Source: Ptychodera flava (lineage: Eukaryota; Hemichordata; Enteropneusta; Ptychoderidae). Taken from it: 64,000 nucleotides of DNA. The notes beneath the pieces are model-generated. The model made no database searches. It was given only the letters and a program-made list of their open reading frames with translations, and was not told the origin of the DNA. Positions 12,601 to 48,155 of this stretch are shown piece by piece; within the stretch, counting starts at the first letter, position 1; each line of letters opens with the position of its first letter. A program made the position numbers and the translations under genes. The stretch is from contig NW_027248371.1 of assembly GCF_041260155.1 (NCBI RefSeq), positions 62,001 to 126,000 on the forward strand, in the 5' to 3' direction.

Positions 12601-14052
12601 ACCATTTGCCCAACGTAAGGAGAGCAAATGGTCACATGCTTTCAGGAACATAGTTCCATGTTTGGGCTATAATGTTTTTATTACATGCCTCATATTATGC
12701 TAGGAGGTAATGCCTCTATTCAATAATGGCAACTTGCTGAATGCCTCTATCTCTGTCTGCTGTTAGTGATGTAAGCATACCTGATGAATGCTAATGATTG
12801 GTCCACCTCTAATAGATGTCCTGCATGTGTGAGACGCTAGTTTGAATATAGTAGTATTTACCCAAATGCAAATCAGACATATTGCTGTTAAAATGTGAAT
12901 GCGCTAAAAAATTGCATGAACTCTCAAAGACGCATTATTTCTCGATGGCCCAGGTTTACACATCACATAGCTGAGGGTATAACAAGGTTGTTCGATGCTT
13001 GACCTATCAAGCTGCCCTGAGTGGTAAAACTTTTAAATCAAGAGCCAGTGGTGAAGAAAATGTGGGTTATTTGAAGGCCTGTGCACTGCTGTTATGCTCA
13101 GAATCAACCCCCTTCCTATTATTCACTATTCAAAGAGAGCGCCAAGTCAGTAATGTGGCCATGCATCAAGTTACTATGCAATGCTACAGCTGTAACTATA
13201 TTGTTTGATTTCGACTACATTTCTGAGGGTCTGAACTAAAACTGCATGAATATGGCATAAATACCCATCATCATTCAGAATTCCAGTGCAGTTGGGTACT
13301 TTTGCAAGTTTACAATAACGACAGAAATATTAAATTTTTATCAACAATATTCATAATCATAAATTTATAAATAACAGGATCTGTGCTACAACTGTGTGAA
13401 TTTGGGATAAATACTGGTAATCATTCAGTAGGGTACTTTTGTAAGTAAACAATATTGATAAAAATGTCAAATTTTACAACAGTATTTATAATCCTAAATT
13501 TATTATTTCTTTTACACTCTTGCCATGACTTATAATGCCTTATCCCCCTGACTGTGCCTGTTCTAGCTGCAGTACAGTAGCTCGAGGTTTTGCCTGGGTA
13601 TTTGTGCCTCCCGACACAATTACCCAGGCAAAACCTGAGCTATTGTACTGCAGCTATGCCTGTGCTTGCTGCAGTTCCGGATTCCATAGCCTACAACTTT
13701 ACTAGGCAACTGTTGAAGTTGTGGGCTACGAAAATGCAGCAAATCCGGACCCCAGTGCTGGATTATACGATTAGTTTGGGGTTAGCATTGATCAAAATCA
13801 TACTAATCCGCCTTGACTTGCTAGTCCACAACTTTCCCAGGCGATTAAAGAATGGTGGGAAAAAACACTCGGCACCCCAAATAGCCGGGGAAGTTGTGGG
13901 CGACGGAACTACGGAGTTTGATTTGTTCTCGCATTGTATTAGATGTGGTCGTGTATTTTTTTTACCTCTTCAAGCTTCTCCAAAACGTCTGCTGCCGTCA
14001 TTTCAACTTCCTCTTCGCTGTCATAATCGTCATTATTGTCTTGATCAGCCAT
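6547..14052 (-). CDS. GINS4: GINS complex subunit SLD5 (partial, six exons)
   Basis: SLD5 is one of four GINS subunits. GINS joins CDC45 and MCM2-7 in the nuclear CMG helicase that unwinds DNA at replication forks. Six exons read from 14052 down to 6547 (566 coding bases, about 188 residues) and follow human SLD5 almost without gaps. They show an acidic N-terminus, then AWLNEKFAPDLLESK, the helical stretch CMLEQIQQMEENLQR, IDRIKYIISSYLRIRLEK, VAMKHMPPNLQ and the start of the B-domain, PRPNLDSYIFFKVNEDQEG. All junctions have GT-AG sites and matching phases. The missing part is the last strands of the B-domain, expected in one more exon that I could not find. Introns carry a truncated LINE, a hAT-like insertion and several hairpin MITEs. 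The gene lies head to head with tankyrase, and the gap between them has an E2F-type site, as suits an S-phase gene. Confidence 0.93.
7076..8037 (-). mobile_element. 5'-truncated LINE (non-LTR retrotransposon) with 16-bp target duplication
   Basis: The 16 bases GAGCAGAAAAGAGATT occur perfectly at 7076-7091 and 8022-8037. Between them on the minus strand is about 930 bp that ends in a short A run at its low-coordinate side, the layout of target-primed reverse transcription. The insert codes for the end of a LINE ORF2. Around 7560-7600 it has the C-x-H-C zinc-finger-like pattern LCSYF..EEHIEHLFWNC seen after reverse transcriptase domains, and FYELF lies upstream. An in-frame stop at about 7804 shows it is dead. 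It sits in GINS4 intron 5 in the same orientation as the gene. The clade is uncertain; an L1/Tx1-like group is a guess. Confidence 0.85.
8121..8209 (-). CDS. GINS4: GINS4 exon 5
   Basis: Encodes YAENLESHLKTVAMKHMPPN and continues to LDKEKT. This is the SLD5 helix plus the well-conserved KHMPPNLQ turn that leads to the B-domain. Flanked by TTTTGCAG and GTAAGT. Confidence 0.93.
8507..8604 (-). CDS. GINS4: GINS4 exon 4
   Basis: Encodes IEKYVHRILDEEFNRGDD, then LSNEEFVFAKE, matching the human segment around LSPEELAFAREF. The acceptor is a short CATAG; the donor is GTAAGT. Confidence 0.9.
9099..9152 (-). CDS. GINS4: GINS4 exon 3
   Basis: A 54-base, phase-0 exon encoding IDRIKYIISSYLRIRLEK, equivalent to human ERIRYVLSSYLRCRLMK. 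Acceptor GTTTCAG, donor GTTGGT. It is far too short for simple ORF calling but the match is unambiguous. Confidence 0.92.
9832..9978 (-). CDS. GINS4: GINS4 exon 2
   Basis: A 147-base phase-0 exon encoding AWLNEKFAPDLLESK through IIIHRME, the first two helices of the SLD5 A-domain. Acceptor CTTTCAG, donor GTGAGT. Confidence 0.95.
10478..12423. mobile_element. hAT-like non-autonomous DNA transposon
   Basis: TTTACAC occurs at 10478-10484 and 12417-12423. Between these repeats the ends are inverted and imperfect: CAGTGTTCGAAATA at the left, and the complement of CAGGGATAGAAATA at the right. Both are followed inward by copies of GGTGGCA/TGCCACC. CAG...CTG ends with a 7-8 bp duplication fit hAT elements. 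I found no transposase. It lies in GINS4 intron 1 and seems to carry a second insertion. Confidence 0.6.
10933..12213. mobile_element. Nested hAT-like insertion
   Basis: The left end CAGGGCTCAAAAATT at 10933 is mirrored at 12199-12213, whose complement starts CAGCCTCGAAAAAATT. Next to each end are reads such as GGGCAAGTAAAAT and GCAAGTAAAAATGAAATT. The ends are inverted but I see no clean target duplication, so the borders are tentative. No coding domain was recognised inside. Confidence 0.4.
12530..12739. mobile_element. MITE with 31-bp terminal inverted repeats
   Basis: Bases 12530-12560 (CAGCATGTTGCCATTATTGA and on) are the inverted complement of 12709-12739 with about two mismatches. The 148-bp interior is non-coding. 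The target duplication was not resolved, so the superfamily is open. Confidence 0.6.
13236..13506. repeat. Diverged tandem duplication, ~150-bp unit
   Basis: Two adjacent units start near 13236 and 13386. They share ACTGxxTGAATxTGGxATAAATAC, then ATCATTCAG, GGGTACTTTTG and a final TTTATAATC-like stretch. Similarity by eye is roughly 75 percent. Non-coding, in GINS4 intron 1. Confidence 0.55.
13555..13665. mobile_element. Mutator-like hairpin MITE with 9-bp duplication
   Basis: A 93-bp hairpin at 13564-13656 starts TAGCTGCAGTAC and ends GTACTGCAGCTA. The stem is about 35 bp with a loop of about 22 bases. It is flanked by TGCCTGTTC and TGCCTGTGC, a 9-bp duplication with one mismatch. End sequence and duplication length match the hairpins at 46083 and 61371. 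Confidence 0.65.
13666..13916. repeat. Cluster of imperfect inverted repeats next to GINS4 exon 1
   Basis: The motif CYACAACTT or its complement AAGTTGTGG appears four times, twice in each orientation. TCCGGATT...AATCCGGA and CTTTCCCAGG...CCGGGGAAG form further inverted pairs. This looks like one or two decayed hairpin elements that ended up within 50 bp of GINS4 exon 1. Confidence 0.5.
13966..14052 (-). CDS. GINS4: GINS4 exon 1 with start codon
   Basis: Starts ATG at 14052 and encodes MADQDNNDDYDSEEEVE, then MTAADVLEKLEE, the acidic leader and first helix of SLD5. The donor is GTAAAA after GAG. The phase-0 junction joins KLEE to AWLNEKF, as in the human protein. Confidence 0.9.
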
Positions 14053-14142
14053 TTTTCCGATGAAGCGGTTGGCGACAATTTAAGAGTAGCGTACGTTGTT
14101 ATTAAACAGAGTCAGACAGTCTGAGTGATGATGATATGCATA

Positions 14143-14150
14143 TTTCCCGC
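14143..14150 (+). promoter_or_regulatory. E2F-type site
   Basis: TTTCCCGC fits TTTSSCGC exactly. It is 91 bp from the GINS4 start codon, and E2F control of replication genes is well established in animals. Confidence 0.5.
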
Positions 14151-14186
14151 GAGTAATTCGTTCTCGAGAAATTTCGCATGCATGAA

Positions 14187-14204
14187 TATAGTCACGTGAC
14201 TATA
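14187..14204. promoter_or_regulatory. Palindromic E-box TATAGTCACGTGACTATA
   Basis: All 18 bases are self-complementary. The core GTCACGTGAC matches the extended E-box bound by bHLH-zip factors of the USF and MiT/TFE type. It lies near the middle of the divergent gap. Confidence 0.5.
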
Positions 14205-14418
14205 GATGCCAGCGTACCTGTTCATGCAGTTATCCTTATCCCCAATTGTGAATATTTTTAGGTGAAATTTATTAATATTTGTGGAAGTAAAAATGATTTA
14301 TTTCCGGTCTAATCATGGTGACAAATAAATCTTATAAGTTACCGCTTGATAGTTTTGTCGGACGAGACTTCTTTCTCTGCGAGAAAATGCGTGATCTTGC
14401 GGAAAGGACACATCAAAT

Positions 14419-40618
<26,200 letters not shown>

Positions 40619-42382
40619 AAGCCAGTGAGTGTGTGAATTCTTTGTTGTCTACCTCATATCATCCCCATTCAAGAGTTCTACTGACTGCTTCTCTTAGTGT
40701 ATATACCTAAGAAGGCGAAGAAACAGGGAGTAGCCATAGGCCTTGGTGTTATGGTGTTCCACGTAATTGTAACCACTGGCTGCCTGACATCGACTGTTGT
40801 AGATAGACAGTGATGTTTATGTTGATAAAATTCAACCAAGTAGTGGTATCACAGTGGCATGTCATCTGAAACAGGATCAAAAATATTATCAATGTGGTTT
40901 TGTTAGCCTGACACTGTATGGAAAACCTGTAGCAAACATTTCATCAACTTCCATCGATTTTACCATTGAGGGTTTTAATAGTCACCGATGTTGGGGACTT
41001 GGATCTATCACAAGGGAAAAGTGAGGTGGCTTGATGATGTAGCTCTCCAAGCTGATGCATGCAAACTGTTATAGTATACTTGTTAGCAACACAGAGCTCT
41101 GTAGAACACACACCATCAAGGGATGGTGGATGGCCTATGTCTTAACCAAGTGCTATGAGAACAGGCCTACGTTGTCATGTTGGTCTTATCGATAAAACAA
41201 GCTCATCTTTGTACGTATGTGGTAAAACACATGACATGTTCGGGCTAACTTATAAATCATTGATCTGGTGAATTACATACATGTATAATGCTGTGTTTGC
41301 TCGAAGACTTTTGAGTAAGCCAAGTTGTCAGGTCGTAATCCCAATGGTATTGCGATTTCAATATTGATCATACTCACCCATTGATTCAAAAGTTACCTTA
41401 TGGCCTGCATTAGAGTTTGAATACAGTCCACAAAGGACATTTGTCAGAATAATTGTACTACCTTGATGGTACGCAACTCATCATAAAAAAGTCTTAGTAT
41501 TGAAACTTCTTACTCTTGTCTGGTGTATATATTTAATGTCTCAGTTTTTGTAAGATTTTAATCCCAACCGTGCTCGCGCCAATGTTTTGTTGCTTGGACA
41601 GAACACCCACATTGGAGCATCCGATTTACCATAATGCCTGATAACTGATATTGAAAATGGAGGGGCAAATTTACTTTTGTTGTGAAATTTGGAAAAGTGA
41701 ACTTAGAGTACAACTTGGCAGTAGCTCTCTATCTGTATTTGACATTCCATGCAGTGATAGTAATATTGTGTCCAAAGTAAGGGAATGTAGAACTTTACTC
41801 CACAAACGGAGTTGTGTTATTCATTGCTTGTAATGCTTGCCAGGGCTTCTGAAATAATCAGTCTCATGTCTTGTGCTCCAGGTACTTCAACAGTGGTTCT
41901 TATTTCTGTTTTGTAGGCTTGAACTACTCTGTCCAAAATAATCGCAACCACATGCTTTTGTTGAACAATTCCATTTAAATGAACATAAAAATGTTAGGAC
42001 TTGTTCGTTCTTGCATCAGTGACATCAAGGAAGGTGTGATTTTTCAATTCTAAATAATATCCATTCTGAAATCTGTGTTTTAAAATGTCAATCTTCATCA
42101 AAATACGTTCAGTCCATAATAGCAGTCCAGTGACACTTTTTATGAATAACAGGCAAAGCTTTCAGTTTCTCACAGGAAATCAAATTCACACAAATGTAGC
42201 TGATGCCCAGTCTCCAGAAAGTTTAATCCAGCAGAATGAATCTCAGAGAATATGAATGGTTTAACAGTAGCTTTGTATCGTGTTCAGAAGAAATTGATAC
42301 TAGTCCTGTCTTTCAAAACAGACTCTTCAGGAGTTCTTTCACTTTCATATGCTAGTTCTGTTATCAGCAATCACTGCAGCAG
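40619..42382 (+). other. Probable tankyrase 3' UTR, no other gene seen
   Basis: AT-rich non-coding DNA directly after the stop. Only short chance frames are present. Vertebrate tankyrases have multi-kilobase 3' UTRs, so a transcript reaching the polyadenylation signal near 45463 is possible. Confidence 0.4.
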
Positions 42383-42687
42383 TTAAGGTAGTATGTGCCT
42401 CAAAATTGAAAGAAAAACTTTTGCTCAAACTTTCCCCGATGAAACTTTAAACCTTTCATTTTCAAAATCAAGAGTAAAAATCAGGAGTCACGGTGCAAAT
42501 TTGTTCAATATGGAAACAAATAACCTTTAGTTTACTGATATTTAAAATTAAATTTTCAATTTTCACAAAAATACATAGTATACACTCCAAGAGCTTCAAA
42601 ATGGACCCCCCTCACGACTGATAGATCTGAAAAGTGGTGTAAAAATTTAAGTCTGATTGTCTGTACCCAAAGCACTTTCTACCTTAA
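42383..42687. mobile_element. TTAA MITE with GGTAG ends, copy 1
   Basis: Starts TTAAGGTAGTATGTGCCTC and ends GCACTTTCTACCTTAA. It shares blocks with 43851-44217: CAAAATTGAAA, TCAAACTTT, ATGCAAATTT-like and ACTGATATTT. TTAA duplication and GG ends suggest a Kolobok-like origin; non-coding. Confidence 0.7.
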
Positions 42688-43105
42688 GATTTAATTTACC
42701 AACTTTAACACCATAGCTGCAAACATGTAAATACCAAGTAAGCCCATGGAATGCATGTCACCAAATCATTTGATCGACATTAATTCAGAGTAAAATTTCC
42801 ATTATCATATAGTCAAAGCATTTGCTATGTCTGAAGATAATAAGCCAGTTTCCAGGAAAGGTATTTGATTTCGTAGATTGTTTAATTGATTTACATAAAT
42901 TGTTCAATATTTTGATGAATTGTTTTGTAGACATCAATGATGGTCACATGTAAACTCAGTTGATTACTTTGCCCCAATACTTTTATCTGTAAATAACTGT
43001 ATAATTCCCAGTTCATCTCATCACAGAGCCTGTGTCAATTCTTGCAGTCAGCTAGAAATCCTTGATGTACTATCCATCTCTTGATTGTGTGCTATCAGGA
43101 CTGCT

Positions 43106-43334
43106 TTAACCCTTTAAGCGCCAAAGTCAATTTTTGTCACCTTTACAGAATATACCTCACTCAGTCAAATTTTTTTCAGATTTTTGCCAAAATTTTGAGA
43201 AAGAACTGTAGCCAAGGAAATGTGATTTCCATTTGGTCCAAAATTATCAAAAAAATTACAGAAAAATTCATAAAATTTGGTGAAATGTTGCACTAACATT
43301 TTGGTGGGAAAAACTAGAGTGCTCAAAGGGTTAA
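43106..43334. mobile_element. 229-bp TTAA MITE with CCCTTT ends
   Basis: TTAACCCTTTAAGCGCC at the left is mirrored by GTGCTCAAAGGGTTAA at the right. The interior is AT-rich and non-coding. The ends resemble those of the elements at 21168 and 22640. Confidence 0.7.
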
Positions 43335-43850
43335 ATAAACTACCATACATCCCATGCAGGCTGAGATTTACCAGGAGGGTGTCATTTTTCAGTGAAATCA
43401 AAAAGCTATGAATGAACTGGCTTTCCCATCCTCAGGGTTTTATCAAATACAAAATTGCATATCTCTGGTCAGAATCTGTTCGACATTTATCAATGAACTT
43501 TCATTTTCTATTGCATTTTACTTGAATGTAGTCTGTTTCTTTCACTGTACATTTAACAAGAAGTATCTTTCAAAGGGGGTTTGTGATGAAAGCGAAAGTG
43601 AAAGTCTTGTATAGATGAATTAAGTATTATTGCCAAATTTATACAGCCTCATATGTGAGTTGCTATGCATCACACTGTGGGCAGTGCAGATTCTGCTGCG
43701 ATTTCAAGATGAATTTTGAGAGTTTTCCCCAAAACACTGGTAATAATAAAAACCACATTGTGTTTCCTGTCACCTCAGTGGTTTGACCCAAACCCATTAT
43801 TACCAATGGTTATTGTTGGCCATTTTTACTTGGAATTGGGGGTGAGCAGA

Positions 43851-44217
43851 TTAAGGTAGTATGCACCTTCAAATTGAAATACCCAAACTGCTACTCAAAC
43901 TTTTGTCCAGGACATTCCAACCCATTCTGTGTACCAAATCAAGGATCAAAATCTTGGGTGCACCATGCAAATTTTGGTACAAAGAAACAAACTACGCGCA
44001 TTTACTGATATTTGGAATTAAAATGGCTTCCATCCCCGTGTTGACTCTATGGGGAAATATGAAATTTTCAATTTTTACAAAACTTCGCCTGTTGAAACTT
44101 TACTTACATTACCTCAAGAGGTTCAAAATTAGCCCTCACAAGAGGTAGATTAGATTTGGAAAGTTCTGGAAAGATATTCGAGTCTGAATAACTCTCTGGA
44201 AGCGCATTCTACCTTAA
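43851..44217. mobile_element. TTAA MITE with GGTAG ends, copy 2
   Basis: Starts TTAAGGTAGTATGCACCTTC and ends AGCGCATTCTACCTTAA. It is 367 bp, in the same orientation as copy 1 and opposite to the copy at 20277-20634. Confidence 0.7.
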
Positions 44218-46073
44218 AGCTCCAACAGCTGTAACTTATGTCACAGTTTTCAGTATTTTGTCCTGTTGGTAAAATACAGTGTTTTTGTTCTTCTCCTACA
44301 ATCATATTAGAATGCATAGTGTTTACAACTTGTCAACACAGCTGCAAATTATTTAATGATCAATGTTATTGATGCCAATTCAATTTCGGTCTAGAATTCA
44401 GTTGTCAACAATAACATGGCATTTTGTGGGAATTGCGTTGTGTACACAAATCTACTACTTTGTATATCAACATACTGTAGGAATATGACTGGAATGAAAA
44501 AATGTAAAACATAAGTTACAACTATTGTCCCTTTATAGACTTCTACAATTTAACAATTTAAAGCATTATCATGAGAAGTCTGCTGTTGTTGGTCTGTTCC
44601 AAATTACTACTGGTTTCCAGCCAGTTCAGTGAAAATGTACATTCTACCAGCCTACAACACAGACAGACAATCTTCAAGTATTGACTCCTGATAGTTTGAA
44701 TTCCATGAAACCCCATCATTACATAGACCAGTGTGGCCATAGAAAACAAAACTCTGAACAGTTGTCAGAATAACCATCTTTGAATTTTTTTAACTCAAAT
44801 TTTCTGAACATCTGATGTATATATTTCACCCATTTTTAGTGTCATATACAAATTTTCAAGTTGTATTTCAATAAATGTACCTGTACTTCCAAGTTACTAT
44901 GCTCAGCCATTCAGTCATTTTATGTTGATCAATGTAAGGAATGTGATGTAACTCATGCGATGAATTGTCAATTTAATCCCGCACACTGCTCCTCAATGAA
45001 CCAAACCATGCTGTAGGAATCTGTGCTGCAAGCTTCCATGCTGATTGGCATTTTGATATAGTGTGTAGACAACATCATGAATGAATTCTCTTGGTGCACC
45101 ATAATGAAACATGTCTGGAAAAAAATATGAATTTTGGCCCTGTCATGGAGTTGCAATTTTTAGAAGCTTATGATGGGATAAAATAAATAAATTAAAATCA
45201 ATTTTAGTGCGTATTTCAATAAGGTGCCAAGTTCTCTGAGACATTGCTGTACATTTCCTTTAAAATGTGAATGTCAGGTACATGACCATTTTGAAATAAA
45301 CAAGTAGAGGGTGTATTTGTTTCATATCTTCATTATACCATTCCATCCAATGGAATTTCAGCTGGCCCTGTAACATGTATACTTAAATCAGTTGTGTGTG
45401 CTGTATGTTTTTGCCATATTTTTTGCATTGTACTAAGCTGCCCATCCGTGTACAGTTTGTGTAATAAATTATGTTATATGTCGACAAATACAGTCTTCAG
45501 TCTCATTCAGAATGTACTTGCTGTGTGTTTGTGCCTGTATGGAATATGGCAATGTCAAAGGTCACAGGAGAAACATAAGGTTGGAAGACTTGTTTGTTTA
45601 TTGACAGTTTCAGTGCTCAAATGTCACACACACTGACTAGTTCACCTAGGTGGCATGTTTAGGGGTACTTGACCCCAGCAGTCTGATAAATTGGGAAAAT
45701 GAAAAAAAATGAGACAAGGTAGCAATCAGGGTATCTGAAGATAAAACATTTAAGGTTTCAGAAGACGCCATCAAGCCATGATTGTCAGGTTTGCTCGCTT
45801 GGTAGCAATTGCAAAAAGTGATGGCAGCCACTTTCAGAGATTAAAAGGTAGCCATGTTTTGAAGTGTTAGCATCAATTCGAAAGTAAGTGCTTTATTTGT
45901 GATCATTTAATATCGAAAGCTTGCAGAATAAACTCATGTTCAGCATTTCACAATTGTTATTATAATTTTCTCCAGTGCAGTTTAATTTTTTAATCGGTTA
46001 GGGTTTTTTTACAACAAAGGATTTCTCTCATTAAAACAGTGAAAACAAACACCTGAGAGGACTTTTTGACTTT
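44218..46073. other. Non-coding DNA with candidate tankyrase polyadenylation sites
   Basis: No gene recognised. AATAAA occurs at 44870, 45182 and 45463. The last is followed within about 60 bp by a GT-rich stretch (TGTGTGTTTGTGCCTGT), the usual downstream element, and is the best end for the tankyrase transcript. Confidence 0.35.
45463..45468 (+). terminator. Candidate polyadenylation signal AATAAA
   Basis: Hexamer with a GT-rich element about 50-60 bases downstream. It would give tankyrase a 3' UTR of about 4.8 kb. Confidence 0.3.
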
Positions 46074-46225
46074 CACGGCAGCGAGATGCAATAATTGTAG
46101 CCCTAGGGCTGTGTGCTGGCTTTTTTTTGGTTCAGACTGTTGTCGCACCGGCCCTCAGCAAACGGAAAAACACGAAAAAGGAAGCACACAGCCTCATGCT
46201 ACAATTATTGCAGCTACAGGGCAGC
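46074..46225. mobile_element. Mutator-like hairpin MITE with 9-bp duplication
   Basis: A 134-bp hairpin at 46083-46216 pairs TGCAATAATTGTAGC with GCTACAATTATTGCA and GGCTGTGTGCT with AGCACACAGCC. It ends CAGCTA like the other two hairpins. Flanks CACGGCAGC and CAGGGCAGC are a 9-bp duplication with one mismatch. Confidence 0.65.
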
Positions 46226-46921
46226 TGCCGTATCTGACCACATTCTTGTAATTGCAAATTCTTCCCTTTGATTCTAAAAAAATTGACCGAATTCAAATCT
46301 GGCAACTGTAAAGGTGTCCAATATGCACTTAGGCACATAATTTACATTCCACCTCGTGTAAATTACCTGTAGTGGTCTTTCTCTTCCTCAAATGGGCAAC
46401 AATCCAATGATGTTTTTTTTATCAATACACACATACAGTGTTAAATTGGCTGTGTCCAGAGATTAAAGCATTCCAATATAATAAGTCACAGCCCTTCTAG
46501 AAATAGAATTTGGTACCTAGAACTATACTGTGTACCTAGAATCCAAACTGAAAACACAAGCGCCGCTATATGTAATCTTGTATGATTAGAAATTAATATG
46601 CATGCAAATACGATGCAAATTTGCAGGGATCCATACATAAAACTGGCATGCCCCTCTGTATGTCATCCAGATCCCAATGCATGGCCTTCGCAACTGGTTA
46701 TTTAATAGATCTCTCCTTTTAGGGTCTATGGTTACGTTGGTTTTTCTGTGAAAGGAGAGTGAGGACTCTCTATTTATACACATAATTCGTCGGATAAAAC
46801 TACTCTGAAGGTTTTGAAACGATAGATCCGGTCGGCCCACAGACTATTATATCTGATTTGCATCCCTGTCCCTGATAAAGTTGCAATTGTATTTTCACTT
46901 TGATTCCCGGGTCCGTTTGGT

Positions 46922-47305
<384 letters not shown>

Positions 47306-48008
47306 GATTTTCACGTTTAGTTTCTATATTAGTGAAGAAATGATTTCTTTATCAGGCATGTATTTTACATTGTGAGAGGTAAAACTGCATTTCTTTTTCG
47401 CCTTTTTGGCCACTTTAAAACAAAACCCTTGTCAAGCAGAACCGTGAACTGTGTTTACGCGTGTCCAGCTTATATGTCCCCGTAAAGTGTTTTTTTGCCC
47501 AGTTTCAGTGTTTGATCATGGAGGTAGGGAGACGCTAAACGTACCTCCACGCTTTGATAATTGAAACGTCGTTTTCCCATTGTTGCCCTCTTATGTTTCT
47601 GGGGAAAACAAAATCGCCTCGAATGAAAACTTATCCAGCAAATATCTAAAACCAAAATAAAAAACAACAGATATGGACAGATGTGATTGCATGTAAATTG
47701 ATTCCCTCGCATGGTCATCGACTTTGACAATTTGTGACGAGTACTCGATCAAAAGCCGATGTCCTCATCTGATCCCGCTGACGCCCACTTCCAGGAAACC
47801 AACAGTCACGAATGGGACCAGGTCTACTGAACCACGTGAGTGTGACCCCATGTATACAATAGAGTAGTTTACCAAATGAGTTGTCATTCACGACAGACCT
47901 GCCACGGCTTCTGGTGCAGTTCGAGTACAGGTCGTCGGAAGACCAGTTGAGACTCGCCGCTGTCGGTGACGAGGGGAACAGATACAGTGGGGTACAGCTG
48001 GATGTACC

Positions 48009-48155
48009 ATGCCGCGACCGGAGTACTACCTCTGCGTTGACTTAGAAGCCACCTGCGTGGATCCTGCCTGTCCGGCAAATCGTGTCACCGATGGCTTCAA
48101 ACCGGAGATTATCGACATCGGGGCAGTCTTGCTAGATTCCAAAACTCTCGAACAG
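48009..48155 (+). CDS. ERI1-like exon 1
   Basis: Encodes MPRPEYYLCVDLEATCVDP and KPEIIDIGAVLLDSKTLEQ. It contains Exo I with Asp and Glu. Phase 0 at its end, donor GTTTGC (weak). Confidence 0.9.

Larger units (their letters stand above)
14053..14418. promoter_or_regulatory. Probable bidirectional promoter of GINS4 and tankyrase
   Basis: This is the 366 bp between two divergent start codons. It holds TTTCCCGC at 14143-14150 (the E2F consensus TTTSSCGC), the palindrome TTCTCGAGAA at 14161-14170, and an 18-bp palindrome around a CACGTG E-box at 14187-14204. No clear TATA box is placed for either gene. The sites are read directly; shared control is inferred. Confidence 0.6.
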
